From NCBI GenBank assembly GCA_018894105.1, contig CM032128.1, positions 15,543,001 through 15,607,000 on the forward strand: a stretch of 64,000 nucleotides of DNA, read 5' to 3'. Positions 24,601 to 34,973 of the stretch are shown here, piece after piece (positions within the stretch are counted from its first letter, which is position 1; each line of letters opens with the position of its first letter). This DNA comes from Jacaranda mimosifolia. Its lineage: Eukaryota; Streptophyta; Magnoliopsida; Lamiales; Bignoniaceae. The notes beneath the pieces are model-generated. The model ran no database searches and was not told where the DNA came from. It was given only the letters and a program-made list of their open reading frames with translations. The translations under genes and the position numbers were made by a program.

Positions 24601-27231
24601 AATAAAAATTTATGAATGACAATGATTTTTATTTTATCACAATATGATTATATAATAGTACAATAATTAATGTTTATTATGACAAAAAATTTATTATCAC
24701 TGAATTATCACTATAGGTATATATGTCACTAATTGTCAATGGTGATATATATATAGCTATATATAGCTAATAACAAATTTTACATTATTACTTTTTTTTT
24801 TATTTATCTATGAACACTTAGCTGTGCAAAAGTTGATGTAGCCTAATCCAATATTTTGTTAATTCTGGCATTTTTCTTTTCTCTGGTAATATTTCAAACT
24901 ATAAGAAATATTTAAGGCCTAGATTCTAGACCAAATGAAAAGAGAAAGCCGTAACACAAGTGCTTGAAAAAAAAATTAGGGAAAATTATTAAATACCTCG
25001 GCCTTAATTTATATTTTTATGTCTAAAAAAACCTCATGAAATTACCTTTCTATCTAAAAAACTCAATTCACAATTTCTTATTTCAACAAGTCCTACGTAC
25101 ATTTAAATTTTATTCTTTTTTTTTTGGGATGAAATTGCCCTTAAACTCTATATATACATGAAGAAATTTTTTATTTATTAATGCTTTATTTTAAATTTTA
25201 TTTTTTTTAACTGTATAGTAAAAATTTTTACAAAATTTAATTTATGAATTTTAAAAAACATTAATCCTTTTATTTAATTAATTAGTCCATTGGTTTTGAA
25301 AAATTAAAATTATCTCTACCATAATTTATATGTATTGGTATACAGTTCTTCAAAAAATTAACTTATTGAAGTTAAAATCATTAATCATGACTCGTACAAA
25401 TCAATTTAACAATCTAAAGAAAGAAAGAGTAATTGAGTCAAAGAATTTGGGTTTTCTTGAAATGGAAAAATTGATAGAATGAGTGTCTTGGACTGAAAAA
25501 CATTTTATTATATATATATATATATATGTGAAAATACATTTAAGGAGTTTTTAGTAATTTTTTGGAAAAAATTGTACAAGTTTAATGCATTTATTCTCAT
25601 TTGAGGGGGGAAATGCCAAATTTAAAGGTTTAGTGGCTCAAGGTGTAAGTGTAACAGCCTTTTGCTTTGCTAGATACGCCCAGGTCCAGCCGTCCAGGTT
25701 CAATATTTTCACAAATTGGTGGTTTAATTAATACCATATACGTACGTGGAGAATTTTTAATTCTCTTCCCCATATTCAGTCACATCTTTTTATCCTTCAA
25801 ATTAACAACCATCCTTTAATCTATGCACATGTTCGTTATACGTACGCGTATTGACTATTGTCTATTGATATATGTTATCTCCTTTATACCGAGATCTCTC
25901 CTTTCTCATAGTTAGATTTAGATATTTTTTGGGCTACAAAAGGATTAATTAATATGTACTTTAAATAAATAAATAAATAAAAAAGAAAAAAGAAAGAAAG
26001 AAAAAAGGAGACATAAGTCGTTTCTGTTTTTTTTTTTTTTTTTGATGCTGACATAAGTCGTTTCTTAATTTTTGGAACATCTCTCTCAAGTAAGGAATTA
26101 ATCAGGGTGAAGCTTTTGGTATTTGCCTGTATAAATTTTTGGAACATCTCTCATGCATGAGAGAAACGCAAAGTTCATCCTTAGATTGAATATCCATAAG
26201 AATATACTTTATTTTTCCCAACTTTATTATTTAATTTTTTTTTTTTTTGTTTGTTTGTTGGGAAACCTAAAATAAAGTTTTATTTGTTAATAAAAATTTT
26301 AGTTTTAAGAAGTACTCTTTTCATTTTAAATTAATTTAATGCTACTAATTCTCAACCACTGTTTTTAAACTGTAATAGTGCAAAATTAGGAGAAAAAAAG
26401 TTAAGGTAATGCTTGGTTATGTTTTTTGTGTGATTTTAATTTATATTTTGGATGAATGAATATTGAAAGTGATATTGGAGAATGTAAAAGTTGTGTTGGG
26501 TAATGTAACTGATTTTTGGTTAAGTTTTGGAGAATAGTTAAAAATTAGTTTTGGAGAGTTTTAGTATGTTTGGTTATATTTTTTTTTTTTTACTAAAATA
26601 GTTAAATTAATGCTTTTTGTTGGGCTTTTAGGGTGAAAGTAAAATTGAATGATTTTTTTTATTGTTAGAATAACAATATATATATATATATTGAAAAATG
26701 AAGAATTTTTGGGGATAATGAATGATATGAGATGATATTTTGAGATTTTTTTTTAAAAATATTTTAAAGGAAAAATGAAAGTATGTTTAGTTATGTTTCC
26801 CCAAAATAATTTTATTCTGGGAAATATAACCAAATATTCCCCAACTTTTCCATATCTGATCACTGGCTTCAACACTTGATCAAATGAGCCGTTTAAGTTT
26901 TGAAGACGTGGAGTATGTTTGTGTATATAATGATAAATAGTGATGAAATATTGTGCGAACATAACAGGCTGAGGGGATAGGACGAGCTGCACAAGATTTG
27001 ATGGGAAGTTTGAGTATGGAGCGTGTGTATGACTATATGTATCATTTAATAATAGAATATTCAAAGTTGCAAGCCTTTACGCCAATTCGACCAACAACTG
27101 CTCTACAAGTATGTGAAGACTCTGTGCTTTGTTTTGCAAACGAAAAGCAAAGACGATTCCTCGAAAGGTCAGCGACCTTCTCATCTTCAGCTCCGCCCTG
27201 CTCACTTCCACCTCGACATATACATACATAA
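18681..27231 (+). CDS. GT90 glycosyltransferase (protein O-glucosyltransferase, rumi/POGLUT-like, DUF821), 5 exons
   Basis: Probable sugar transferase of the secretory pathway; plant GT90 members are mostly uncharacterised, so donor and acceptor are unknown. Exons 18681-19360, 19536-19725, 19859-19923, 24226-24436 and 26968-27231 join at GT-AG sites into 1410 bp and 469 residues, near the usual family size. Residues 16-38 form a hydrophobic signal anchor (type II topology), followed by a Pro-rich stem. The GT90 domain starts near CPQFFTNIRTDLEPW (105-119) and includes FTVWGILQLLRRFPG, DVDFMFDCMDRP, DWSFWGWPEINI, AYWKGNP, QCDHRYKIYAEG(Y)AWSVS, and FAVDWGN. Asp189 in CMDRP aligns, by recall, with the catalytic Asp of animal POGLUT1. 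The C-terminus has VYDYMYHLIIEYSKL and ends RHIHT, with no KDEL. Intron 3 (4.3 kb) holds two transposons and a duplicated 3' end; intron 4 is 2.5 kb of AT-rich DNA. No frame damage is seen, so the gene looks intact. Confidence 0.95.
20102..22152. mobile_element. Non-autonomous CACTA element in GT90 intron 3, TSD GGA
   Basis: Starts CACTACAACAAATATG and ends CTTGTAGTG (reversed CACTACAAGAAAATTG), flanked by GGA at 20099-20101 and 22153-22155, the 3-bp duplication expected for CACTA. Almost all of the 2051 bp consists of short repeats built around AGTGGCATTT/AAATGCCACT in both orientations, like subterminal transposase-binding arrays. No ORF resembles a transposase. Confidence 0.92.
22180..24225. 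repeat. Tandem duplication of the 3' end of GT90 intron 3
   Basis: Bases 22180-22242 joined to 23749-23955 correspond to about 23956-24225. Both contain GCTGAT(C/T)GTA, GGATGCAT/CGATGCAT, TTAAATTTT, AATAAAAGGAAAAAA, CCCTTATCACTATTTTTT and the CTAA(T/A)ATTCTCAC-like end. The second copy ends at the real acceptor of exon 4 (CGCAG at 24221-24225); the first has lost that AG context. Confidence 0.8.
22243..23748. mobile_element. MULE-type MITE in GT90 intron 3
   Basis: The left end AGGATGAATTGCATTTTACC and the reversed right end GGGCTAATTACAATTTGCAC share a further AATGGGCAAAA(T/G)A(A)CCCCTAT block. The flanks TTAAATTTT (22234-22242) and TTAAGTTTT (23749-23757) are a 9-bp duplication with one mismatch. 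The interior is AT-rich and non-coding. The element interrupts one copy of a local duplication whose other copy shows the uninterrupted site. Confidence 0.85.
26395..26845. mobile_element. Candidate MITE in GT90 intron 4
   Basis: GGTAATGCTTGGTTATGTTTT at the left resembles, in inverted form, GGAATATTTGGTTATATTTCC at the right. A shorter hairpin lies at 26778-26840. No convincing target duplication was found, so this may be only a degenerate repeat. Confidence 0.35.
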
Positions 27232-27694
27232 TCATTAAGCTGGTTCACCATTTAATTTCTAATCTTTTTATTTTAAATCATTTTGTACTGATCAGGATAT
27301 ATACATATACGATCGAGGTTTAATATGATTTCTTAATTTATTCATTTATTGTGTTGTTCCTAATTGCTTTATCTTTATGAAGTAGTACGTGGTATAATAT
27401 ATATATATATATATATGTTAGCTCTTTTTCACAAAAGAGGGTTTAGAATGTTCCTTATGCAATAACATGCCAAAGGGAAAACCTAATCTACATTAGCAAT
27501 CCACGTACGGGCTTCTCGCACATAGTTTTTTTCTTTTTTAATGTAAATAAAGACTTAATTTTTCAAGAATATACAAATTATAGTTCATTGTCAAATTATA
27601 AAAATACAAATTAAAAGGAAAAATAATGACAATCAAAGAATTCAACAAAAGAATTTATAATTATATTGATCAAAATATTATTATATTAAAATAA
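27232..27694. other. 3' flank of GT90 gene
   Basis: AT-rich non-coding DNA after the GT90 stop codon, with a TA microsatellite near 27395-27415. It probably includes the 3' UTR, but I see no unambiguous polyadenylation signal and no ORF. Confidence 0.5.
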
Positions 27695-27703
27695 TTTTAA
27701 TTA

Positions 27704-28717
27704 GGGTATTACGTCCAAACCCTCTAAGCTTTGCCCTAATTATAAAAAAATTCTCATTGATTTGAAGATTAGATCTACCCTCCTAACTTTTGAAACTCAA
27801 ATGTAATGCAGACGAAACTATGACAAGACGAAAATGCATTTCCATTAAAAAATAAAAAAAAAGGAAAAAATGAGAAACTTGGTAGGAAATATCTAAAGAC
27901 ATAATTAACCTTGAACTTATTTGTAACATTTTCATCACCTTACATAATATAAGGGTGCATATATATGTAAATATATATACACACACACGCATGCATATAT
28001 ATATATTTATTTATATAACACACCACCCACTATTCCCCAACTACGAATCCCACCGTTACCCTGGGAGGTTGCTCGGCCATGGCCAGCAGTCGGCTGACTA
28101 GGCAGCTAAATCTAGCCATGACAGGCCAGTCACCCACTACCATGGCCGCCCGCTGGCCTTGGTTATGGCCATCTGCTGGTCATTGGGTGACCAATCACCT
28201 ACTGTCATTATCGATCGTTGACTTATATATATATTTTTAACTCTTCAATAAATTTTAAAGACTAAATTTTAATAAATTATCTACTTATCATTTTTTTAAA
28301 TTTCCTTGTTTATTTATTTTTAATCAATAATTATATCTAATTAATTATTTTAAATATTTATTATTTAATATTATTAAGCATGTATTTAAAATGCTAATTA
28401 ATTAAGTATGTTCTAGTCCTAAAAGAATGTTAATTACAAATAAACCCCTAAAAGTTTTGAATATCTTCCAATACCACCCTTATGGGTATTTTCATCCACG
28501 AAAAAGGATTAAAGATTGTTAAAAATGAGGTCAGATAACATAAGGGTGTTTTTAGAATTTCACCCATTTTTTTTAACAATGTTTGGTCAAAACTCTAATG
28601 GTTGGAATAAAATGTTGGACACCAACAAACTTTAGAGGGGGTAAATGTAATCTTTAAACAATATATATATATTTTAAAATTAGGCCAAACCTCATGGGAT
28701 CTATATATAATTCACCC
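27704..28717. mobile_element. MULE-type MITE, TSD TTTTAATTA/TTTTAGTTA
   Basis: The left end GGGTATTACGTCCAAACC and reversed right end GGGTGAATTATATATAG are followed by aligned CT(A)AAGCTTTGCCCTAATTAT and GAGGTTTGGCCTAATTTTA blocks. The 9-bp flanks at 27695-27703 and 28718-28726 differ by one base. A GC-rich island (about 28020-28215) with repeated TGGCCAT/ATGGCCA words stands out in the AT-rich body; it has no long ORF. Confidence 0.85.
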
Positions 28718-28726
28718 TTTTAGTTA

Positions 28727-29049
28727 ATTATAAGGAATGCAAAATAGATACTCAATCTAGTGAAATAAACTCTCAATAATCATTTTGTAAATTTAAATTC
28801 AAATGATGAACAAAATAATTCAATGCAAAAATATTATTTGTAAATATCAGAAATTTTACCAAAAAAATTATAAAAAATATTGTGTTTTCATAAGCATCAT
28901 GTTGTAAATATGGTAATACAAAAATTATTATTTATGTTTTTTTTGGTAAACTTAGTAATATAGTTATAAGTTTAATAAAATTATTTTTTACCCCTATCTA
29001 TTTAATTAAATTATGAAATAATTTTCATTTCATCTCCATTTAATGGTAC
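28727..29049. other. AT-rich intergenic DNA
   Basis: No gene is seen. About 28930-29020 matches, in inverted orientation, about 13220-13290 (ACTTATAACTATATTACTAA core), so it is itself an old repeat. It ends at the target site of the gypsy element. Confidence 0.5.
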
Positions 29050-29054
29050 GATAG

Positions 29055-29826
29055 TGATGAGGGTTCGATTTCGATAATGAATAGGGATCCGGTTTGAATC
29101 ACGATCCGCGGTATTGATATTCTGGATTGATTTGGGATTGGAATCCTGCGATCACAGTAAACGTTAGGCTAGCCGAGTGGCCCTCAACTTAGGCCCTCCG
29201 ACGCTCAAGTCAGTATGTAATTCGACCTCTGAAATCGAGCAACGGAACGTAAGGGCTTTAGGGTGTATGAGTGCATACCTGTGAGAGACAAGGTTGAGGG
29301 TTTTTATATTCCTCTCCCTGGTAGGAAATATCAGGGAAGCCCCTGGCTCGCCCAAGGGGCCTCCTGCCTCCTGCCGGGGGTAATTGGTCAATTCCCCCCA
29401 TTTGAATATTGCCAGCTGGGTGTCCTTTCACGCTGCAGGACAAGATGACACACTGTAGCGGCGCCTGCTGTGTCAGACGGTGAGGGGAGGGCACGCGCCA
29501 TTAATGCAGAGGCGTGCTCCCATTAATGCGGAGGCATGCTGTCAGTCTACACATTTAATACGGTGGCAGAGTGCTGTGTGGGGCTCGACTTCCGGATTGA
29601 CCTGGACATGTTGACACAGGTCGAGAATCTCCGAGGGTCATGGAGCGCCTGTCCAGGCTAGGGGTGGATTGATCGAACAGGGTCGACGAGTCCACGAGCG
29701 TCTGCCCGCGCCTGGCCAGGCTTGGGGTAGATTGAACGAATAGGGTCGACTAGTCACTTGGGTCCTGGGCCGTCCATTGAGTGTTGGGCCTCACTGATTT
29801 GGGCTATTTTGGGCCATCCTATATCA
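29055..29826 (-). repeat. Left LTR (3' LTR of the minus-strand element)
   Basis: Reads TGATGAGGGTTCG...CTATATCA on the plus strand. It is 22 bp longer than the other LTR, mainly because ATTAATGC(G/A)GAGGC(G/A)TGCT is tandemly duplicated near 29498-29540. Small ORFs inside it (for example 29263-29448) recur in the other LTR and are not genes. Confidence 0.95.
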
Positions 29827-29845
29827 TAAGTCCCCCCACTTTGCA
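29827..29845 (-). other. Polypurine tract of the gypsy element
   Basis: On the minus strand AAAGTGGGGGGACTTA lies directly before the 3' LTR, the expected position for priming plus-strand cDNA. It confirms the orientation. Confidence 0.85.
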
Positions 29846-29944
29846 AGGCCAAACAAAGATTCGACGAGCGGCATTGGGAAGTAGCGGATATTGGTAACCA
29901 TCGACCAGGGTTTTGCGCATTTGCTGAGCGGTTACATCGTGACG

Positions 29945-30015
29945 CACGTGGGGCGGCGTGACGGCTTCGCCCATTATTGCGAACGCTTGGGTAACCGCGC
30001 CCCCTTCCTATAAAT
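29945..30015 (+). promoter_or_regulatory. Promoter-like sequence for the antisense gene
   Basis: A CACGTG G-box at 29945-29950 and a TATAAAT box at 30009-30015 lie upstream of the plus-strand gene that starts near 30215. The spacing (TATA about 200 bp before the ATG) allows a 5' leader of roughly 170 bp. This promoter would be internal and independent of the LTR. The motifs are seen; activity is inferred. Confidence 0.5.
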
Positions 30016-30214
30016 GCTTAATGTAATTTTGCCCATTTCTACTTTTACCGCTTCAGAATTTTCGAGAGCGTTTAGAAGATATCTTTCACTGCAAGACTCC
30101 CTAAACTTTGCGTTCGCTTCGCATATTTTGTGGGCTTAACTTTCATATCCAGTAAGTGCTCCTCCGCTTCTTCGTTTCTCCGAATCCTTTCTCTTTGTTT
30201 TTCTTTTGAAGAAA

Positions 30215-32527
30215 ATGCTTGGGTTGTTCAGTTCTGAGGGTAGCCAGGGGGGAACAGTGAGGCCACCTTGTCTGAGGGGCGTAGGGAGTTTCTTGCTCCT
30301 TCTAGTGGGTTGTCTGGCGGTGGCACTGATTCGAGCGGTTCGAGCTTCGAGAGCTCGAGCGGCCCGCGCGGTGGAGAAGCTGTGCCCAGCTGGGTACCCC
30401 ATTCTCGCGGGCGATTATTCACGCCAGACCACTATAGTGAGATAATTTCCACAATGACCCCTATGGATTTGGTGCGCCTGAATGAGCTTTACCATATTTC
30501 TCCCGAATAATAATTATTAACCCTTGGGCCTCTTGGTCGAATGCACCGTGCTCCCGCCGGTTGCATAACAGTGTTCGAGGATGCCCTCAAATGTGGGTTG
30601 AGGTTCCCCTTAAGTGATAGTATGGTAGGCTTGCTTAGGGGTCTTCGAGTATGCATAACTCAACTATTACCCAACTGCTTTGCCATCCTCTGTAGTTTCC
30701 TAGTTTTGATACGTCTGTTCGACCAGCCCCCCAGCTTCAAAAATTTCTCGAACCTGTTCTATCTCTGCATGTCACGAAAATCTGGTAGTTTCGACGAGTC
30801 GGGCTTTTATTATCTGACTGCTCGACCTCGTCGCAAGTTTCTCGTGGCTCCCTCCTCTTTATATGGGCAGGAGTGGAAGAAATGTTATTTCTTCGTTCGA
30901 GTGAAGGAGGGGTTTGACATTCCTCGAGAGTGGTTGGGGGGTCAGGTCGAGATACCAGGGAATCACACCCCCACTTGGCCAAACACCTTCATGAGGGATC
31001 TGGTCGAGTTTGGTCCCGTGGAGGCCACTGTATTCCTCGAGGAGAAGCAGTTAGTGCTGGCTGGGTTTTCACCAGCCCCTCTAAACTTTCCAGATGATTA
31101 TGAGATAGGTAGATGAAACGTGTGCCATGATTTGTTGTTTAGATGCGTTCATTTCTGTATTTGACATCGGTTGTGTTTGTTCTTTGCAGATCGGGACGAA
31201 ATCATGAACCGATCAAGGGTTAATGCACTGGCTCGCGCTGAAAGGAACCAGCAGTGCAGACAAGGTGCTGCGTCTCAACAAGAGTCGACTGGAGCCGACG
31301 AGCCACATCGACAAATTGCGGCCCTAACGCCATCCCCGACCCCCTCGCCTGGTCAAGCAACCGCGGGTCGGGGAAAAAGACCCATGGGCGAGTAGAGTGG
31401 GCCCCCACCCAAAAAGATTACCGCTGGAAAGGAAAAAGGAAAATCGAAGAGCGCGGGGTTGGGGATGCCGACGGGAAACGATCTCTTCGGGGATCGAGGT
31501 GCGGAGACCTTATTCAGCCTGAGGAAGTTCCCGTCTCCTCGATTCGGGATGGACGCCAGCCTACTCCTGGACGACTCATCCTATATGCATGGATCTGGGC
31601 CAACTGGGGTTGACTCCTTGAAATGGTTGTTGGCTGGTCAGTTCCTGGCTGACCAAAAGAGGATAATGGGCCTGAGTCAGCCCGGGGCGCTTTGCGAGCT
31701 CGCGTATCACGCGAACATGGTAAGATCTCATAAGCTGTAAGCTCGTGTAATCGGTTTTCAGTGCACGGATTGTAATGACCTTTATGTCTCAGGTCGGGCA
31801 AATCGCTTATAATTTTTACCGCCGCTCCGAGCTGGCGCTCGCTGATCGTGAGCAGTTGGACGCTGGCGGTGATGCTGAGATGTTGAAGGCCCAGCTTGAG
31901 TCATCCCAACTGCGGCTCGAGGAGGTGCAGAAGGAAAATGCCAAATACGCCGAAATAATGGAGGCGAAAGACCGGCAAGTCTTGCTGGCGGTGACTGAGC
32001 AGACAAAGATGGAGGCGAAGCTCAAAAAACTCGAACTGGATATCCACGTCGCCTATGAATCTGGTCGGGCGGATGGTCGAGGCGAGCGCCTGGTCGAGGC
32101 CAGGACAGAGTTTGAGCAGGTAGTTCCGGAGGTTCGCAAGGAGGCGGTGCAACAGTTCATGGTGAGCCCCGCATTTCAGGATGTGAGCATGGTGCTGGCC
32201 TTGGATGATGCCCGGAGTGCCTTTAATAAAGCTATTGCGCAAACGCGGCACCTGGGCTATGCGGTTAGCGAGGAAGATCGCTTGAAGATGGGTCTTGCTC
32301 TCGACGATCAGTTGCACCTGATTGGTGATGAAGAGGTCGACGAGGTCGAAGCCGCGGTAGAGGCAGCGGATGAGGTTGACATGACTCCTAAAGAGAGGCA
32401 AAAGGCAGACCTCCAAAAGAAACTGAAGGCTGTAGGTCGAGAATTCGAGTTCGCCGGCGACCTCGCTTATGAAGTGTCCGAGGGCCAGGCCAACGCTGCC
32501 TCTTTCTTCCCAGCCGTCGAGCGGTAG
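30215..32527 (+). pseudogene. Antisense gene of the gypsy element ('putative gypsy type transposon' domain plus coiled coil), disabled
   Basis: Three exons on the strand opposite gag-pol: 30215-31108, 31190-31719 and 31793-32527, with GT-AG introns 31109-31189 and 31720-31792 that restore phase. The first exon encodes a Ser/Gly-rich start and then a domain like Pfam PF04195 (VFEDALKCGLRFPL, FAILCSFLVL, SGFYYLTARPRRKFL). The second holds a Pro/Lys-rich linker. The third holds a long coiled coil (LKAQLESSQLRLEEVQKENA and onward) and an acidic segment, ending at TAG 32525-32527. It is broken by a frameshift in a G-run near 30245, two consecutive TAA codons at 30508-30513 and a TAG at 31393. Function is unknown. 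Extra ORFs between pol and the 3' LTR are known in Tat-type elements. Confidence 0.8.
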
Positions 32528-32955
32528 TTTATGTCCTCTGCCGCTTGTCCCTCTCGCCCAGTTACCGCGGCCATGCCCGTTGCAATGGCACTGCCTGAGC
32601 CTCCGTCTGCTCCTGCTCCCGTATTACCAATCGAAGGGTCTGGCAGTTCTAGTTAGGGCTTGTAATACTTGTTTTTATTTTGATGTACATGCCTCATTGA
32701 GGCTTTTTGAGAATGAAATAAAGTTTGTTGCCCTTCATCGACCGGCCTTTCATTTTTGAATGTTGTTTTAAGCCCTTGTAGAGCTAGTTTAAGCAAGTCG
32801 TTAGGATATAGTTGGAGCTTGGTTTTGGAGCACTTTTTGCCGTTGTAAGATAGGTTGAACTTTGTTGCCATTTATAATTCGCAAAGTGTAAATTGAATTT
32901 GTCGATGGGGCTCGGCTTCGAGCCTTAGCGGTTTTTCTACAATTTTGAGCTTTCT

Positions 32956-33250
32956 TTTCGTCGACTACGGGGTCGACTAAGGTGGTCTCGGCCTGTGGCC
33001 CTGACTCGATAAGTTTGAGCCTTTCGTCGACTACGTGGTCGACTAAGGTGGTCTCGGTTCGTTGCCCTGACTCGATAAGTTTAAGCCTTTCGTCGACTAC
33101 GGGGTCGACTAAGGTGGTCTCGGCTCGTCGCCTTGACTTGATGAGTTTAAGCCTTTCGTCGACTATGGGGTCGACTAAGGTGGTCTCGGCTAGTGGCTTT
33201 GACTTGATGATTTTAAGCCTTTCGTCGACTATGGGGTCGACTAGGGTTTC
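32956..33250. repeat. 66-bp minisatellite in the gypsy 3' untranslated region
   Basis: TTTCGTCGACTA recurs at 32956, 33022, 33088, 33154 and 33220, an exact 66-bp spacing with four full units and a partial fifth. Each unit carries two GTCGAC palindromes and a TAAGGTGGTCTCGGC block. Because 66 is divisible by three, translation gives a 22-residue repeat, but this is not a real protein. Such arrays between pol and the 3' LTR are typical of Tat/Ogre elements. Confidence 0.93.
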
Positions 33251-33329
33251 ACTGCGGTCGTCTCGTGCTTTTTAATCATGATGGAACTTGATTGTTCTTT
33301 AATCTGTACAAAGGATGCCAATGAACAGT

Positions 33330-34388
33330 TTATACAAAAAACTTTTTTAGATTTACCGCGTTCCATGGTCGAGGCAGCTCACGACCTGCAGCATCCGCTA
33401 ATCGATATGCGTTATTTTTAGACACTTTGATGACTGAGTACGGTCCTTCCCACTTCGGGTCAAGCTTGCCGACGGGCCTTAACACTTCCACTTTCTTTAA
33501 GACGAGATCACCCACCTTGAAATTCCACGGGCGTACCGACTTGTTATAGCGGTCCACCATCTTTGAGCGGTACCTCTGCATTCTGTTGTAAGCTGCTTGG
33601 TGCCTCTCGTCTATAGTTATTAGGTCCAATGCCCTCTCCGATGTATTTGCTATTGGATTGTAATGGATCATTCTAGCGGTGTGCTGGATTAGTTCTGACG
33701 GGACCACTGCTTCAGACCCATAAACTAAGCTGTAAGGGCTATGACCTATGGCTGTTCGAGGGGTGGTTCTGTAGGCCCAAAGGACTCCCGGGAGGTCGTC
33801 CGCCCAGCTAGTTCCCGTCCCCGCTATTCGGCTCTTAATGTGATTGAGGACAGTCCTGTTGGTCACTTTGGTTTGTCCATTGGCTTGCGGATTTCCCACT
33901 GAAGTGAAGTGCTGTGTAATGCCCAAGGTCTCGCACCATCTTCTTATGTTTTTGCTTTGGAATTGGGTGCCATTATCTGAGATGAGGACTTTAGGCAACC
34001 CGAAATGGCAAACAATATTCTTCCATATGAAACTCTTGACGGCTGCATCAGTGATCTTCGGGACTGCTTTACCTTCCACCCATTTTGTGAAGTACTCAAC
34101 GGCCACTATGATAAAATTTCGCTGGCCGGTGGTCTTTGGGAGCGAGCTGACTATGTTGATGCCCCACTGGTCGAATGGCCAAGCAATATCAACATTTGTC
34201 ATTGGTGCGGCTGGTTGGTGCTGGATGTTCGAATGTACTTGACAAGATGGGCATTTCCTAGCAAAGTCAACAGAATCCTTCAACAAAGTCGGCCAGAAAT
34301 AGCCATATCGCGTGATCTTATGTGCTAGGGACCCGGCCTCCCGAGTGGTTTCCGCAAATGCCTGCGTGTATCTCTTGCAGCACTTCAT
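33330..34388 (-). pseudogene. Integrase of the gypsy element, catalytic triad damaged
   Basis: This is the C-terminal part of pol. It shows the zinc-binding half CPSC, the core with LISDNGTQF (second catalytic Asp) and NPQANGQT, then the GDLVLKKV and KLDPKWEGPY segments of the C-terminal domain, ending KKFFV without a chromodomain. The first catalytic Asp of the D,D-35-E triad is Asn (WGINIV), and the Glu 36 residues after the second Asp is Lys (QTKVTNR). Both are G-to-A changes on the coding strand. A frameshift near 34335, within NHSGGR, separates it from the upstream RNase H/integrase linker. Confidence 0.93.
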
Positions 34389-34973
34389 TCGCCTGGTCGG
34401 GATCTAAACATCTGAGCGGCGGTCCTGCAATCGATCTCCTGTACAACTGTCCGTGATCATCCAGCGCATATTTGGGCGCTAAGCCCTTCAGTTTACGAGC
34501 CTGCTTATGATCATCGGGTAAGGTACCCTGGCTCAAATAAAGCTTGATTGGGTGCTGCCAAGAACGGGTTGCTTCTTCGAGGCACCCGACCAAACCCGGG
34601 TCGGGGGCCGAGATACAGGGCTGGTTGGCGACAAGAAATGTTATGGTTCTTTCTCTTGTGCCTTTCGTCGAGCTTGCCAGCTTGGAGAGCGAGTCTGCTC
34701 GCGTATTTTTTGATCGGAACCTCTGCCTTAGTTGTCGGACTTTCACAAGATAATGTGTCATTTTATGTTCTCTCGTGTCGAAGTTTCCCTCGAACTGCTC
34801 CGCGACCAACTGTGATCCATAAAGGCCGCTATCTTGTCGACCCCGCGGTCTATGGCCATGCGCATTCTTGCAATGAGTGCCTCATATTCAGCTTCATTAT
34901 TCATGACTGGGAAGTCGAGTTTTACTGCAAAATCATAGTCTTCAGGCACCGGGGATCGGAGGGATACACCTAT
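34318..34973 (-). pseudogene. Second (archaeal-type) RNase H and linker of gypsy pol, frameshifted
   Basis: Continues pol after the stop at 34974. DFPVMNNEAEYEALIARMR is the typical NNEAEYEAL core of the additional RNase H found in Tat-lineage elements. One missing base near 34813 shifts the frame between AAFMDHS and the QLVAEQFEGNFDT continuation. The later part (HYLVKVRQLRQRF, ADSLSKLAS) completes the RNase H fold, and the HAGICGNHSGG histidines begin the integrase zinc finger. Confidence 0.85.

Noticed and set aside
24977..25620. Another MULE-type MITE beginning GGGAAAATTATTAAATACC
   Set aside because: The left end resembles the family and a weak partner may lie near 25600, but neither a convincing inverted end nor a target duplication was found.
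29263..29448. Small ORFs in the gypsy LTRs
   Set aside because: The same frames recur in both LTRs and have no homology; LTRs are non-coding.
30136..30402. Minus-strand ORF over the start of the antisense gene
   Set aside because: It is a shadow of the Ser/Gly-rich plus-strand frame.
32982..33275. Protein with a 22-residue repeat
   Set aside because: It is the translation of the 66-bp minisatellite; the gypsy element has untranslated sequence there.
33844..34242. Plus-strand ORFs opposite integrase and RT
   Set aside because: They are antisense shadows of well-recognised pol domains and show no independent signal.
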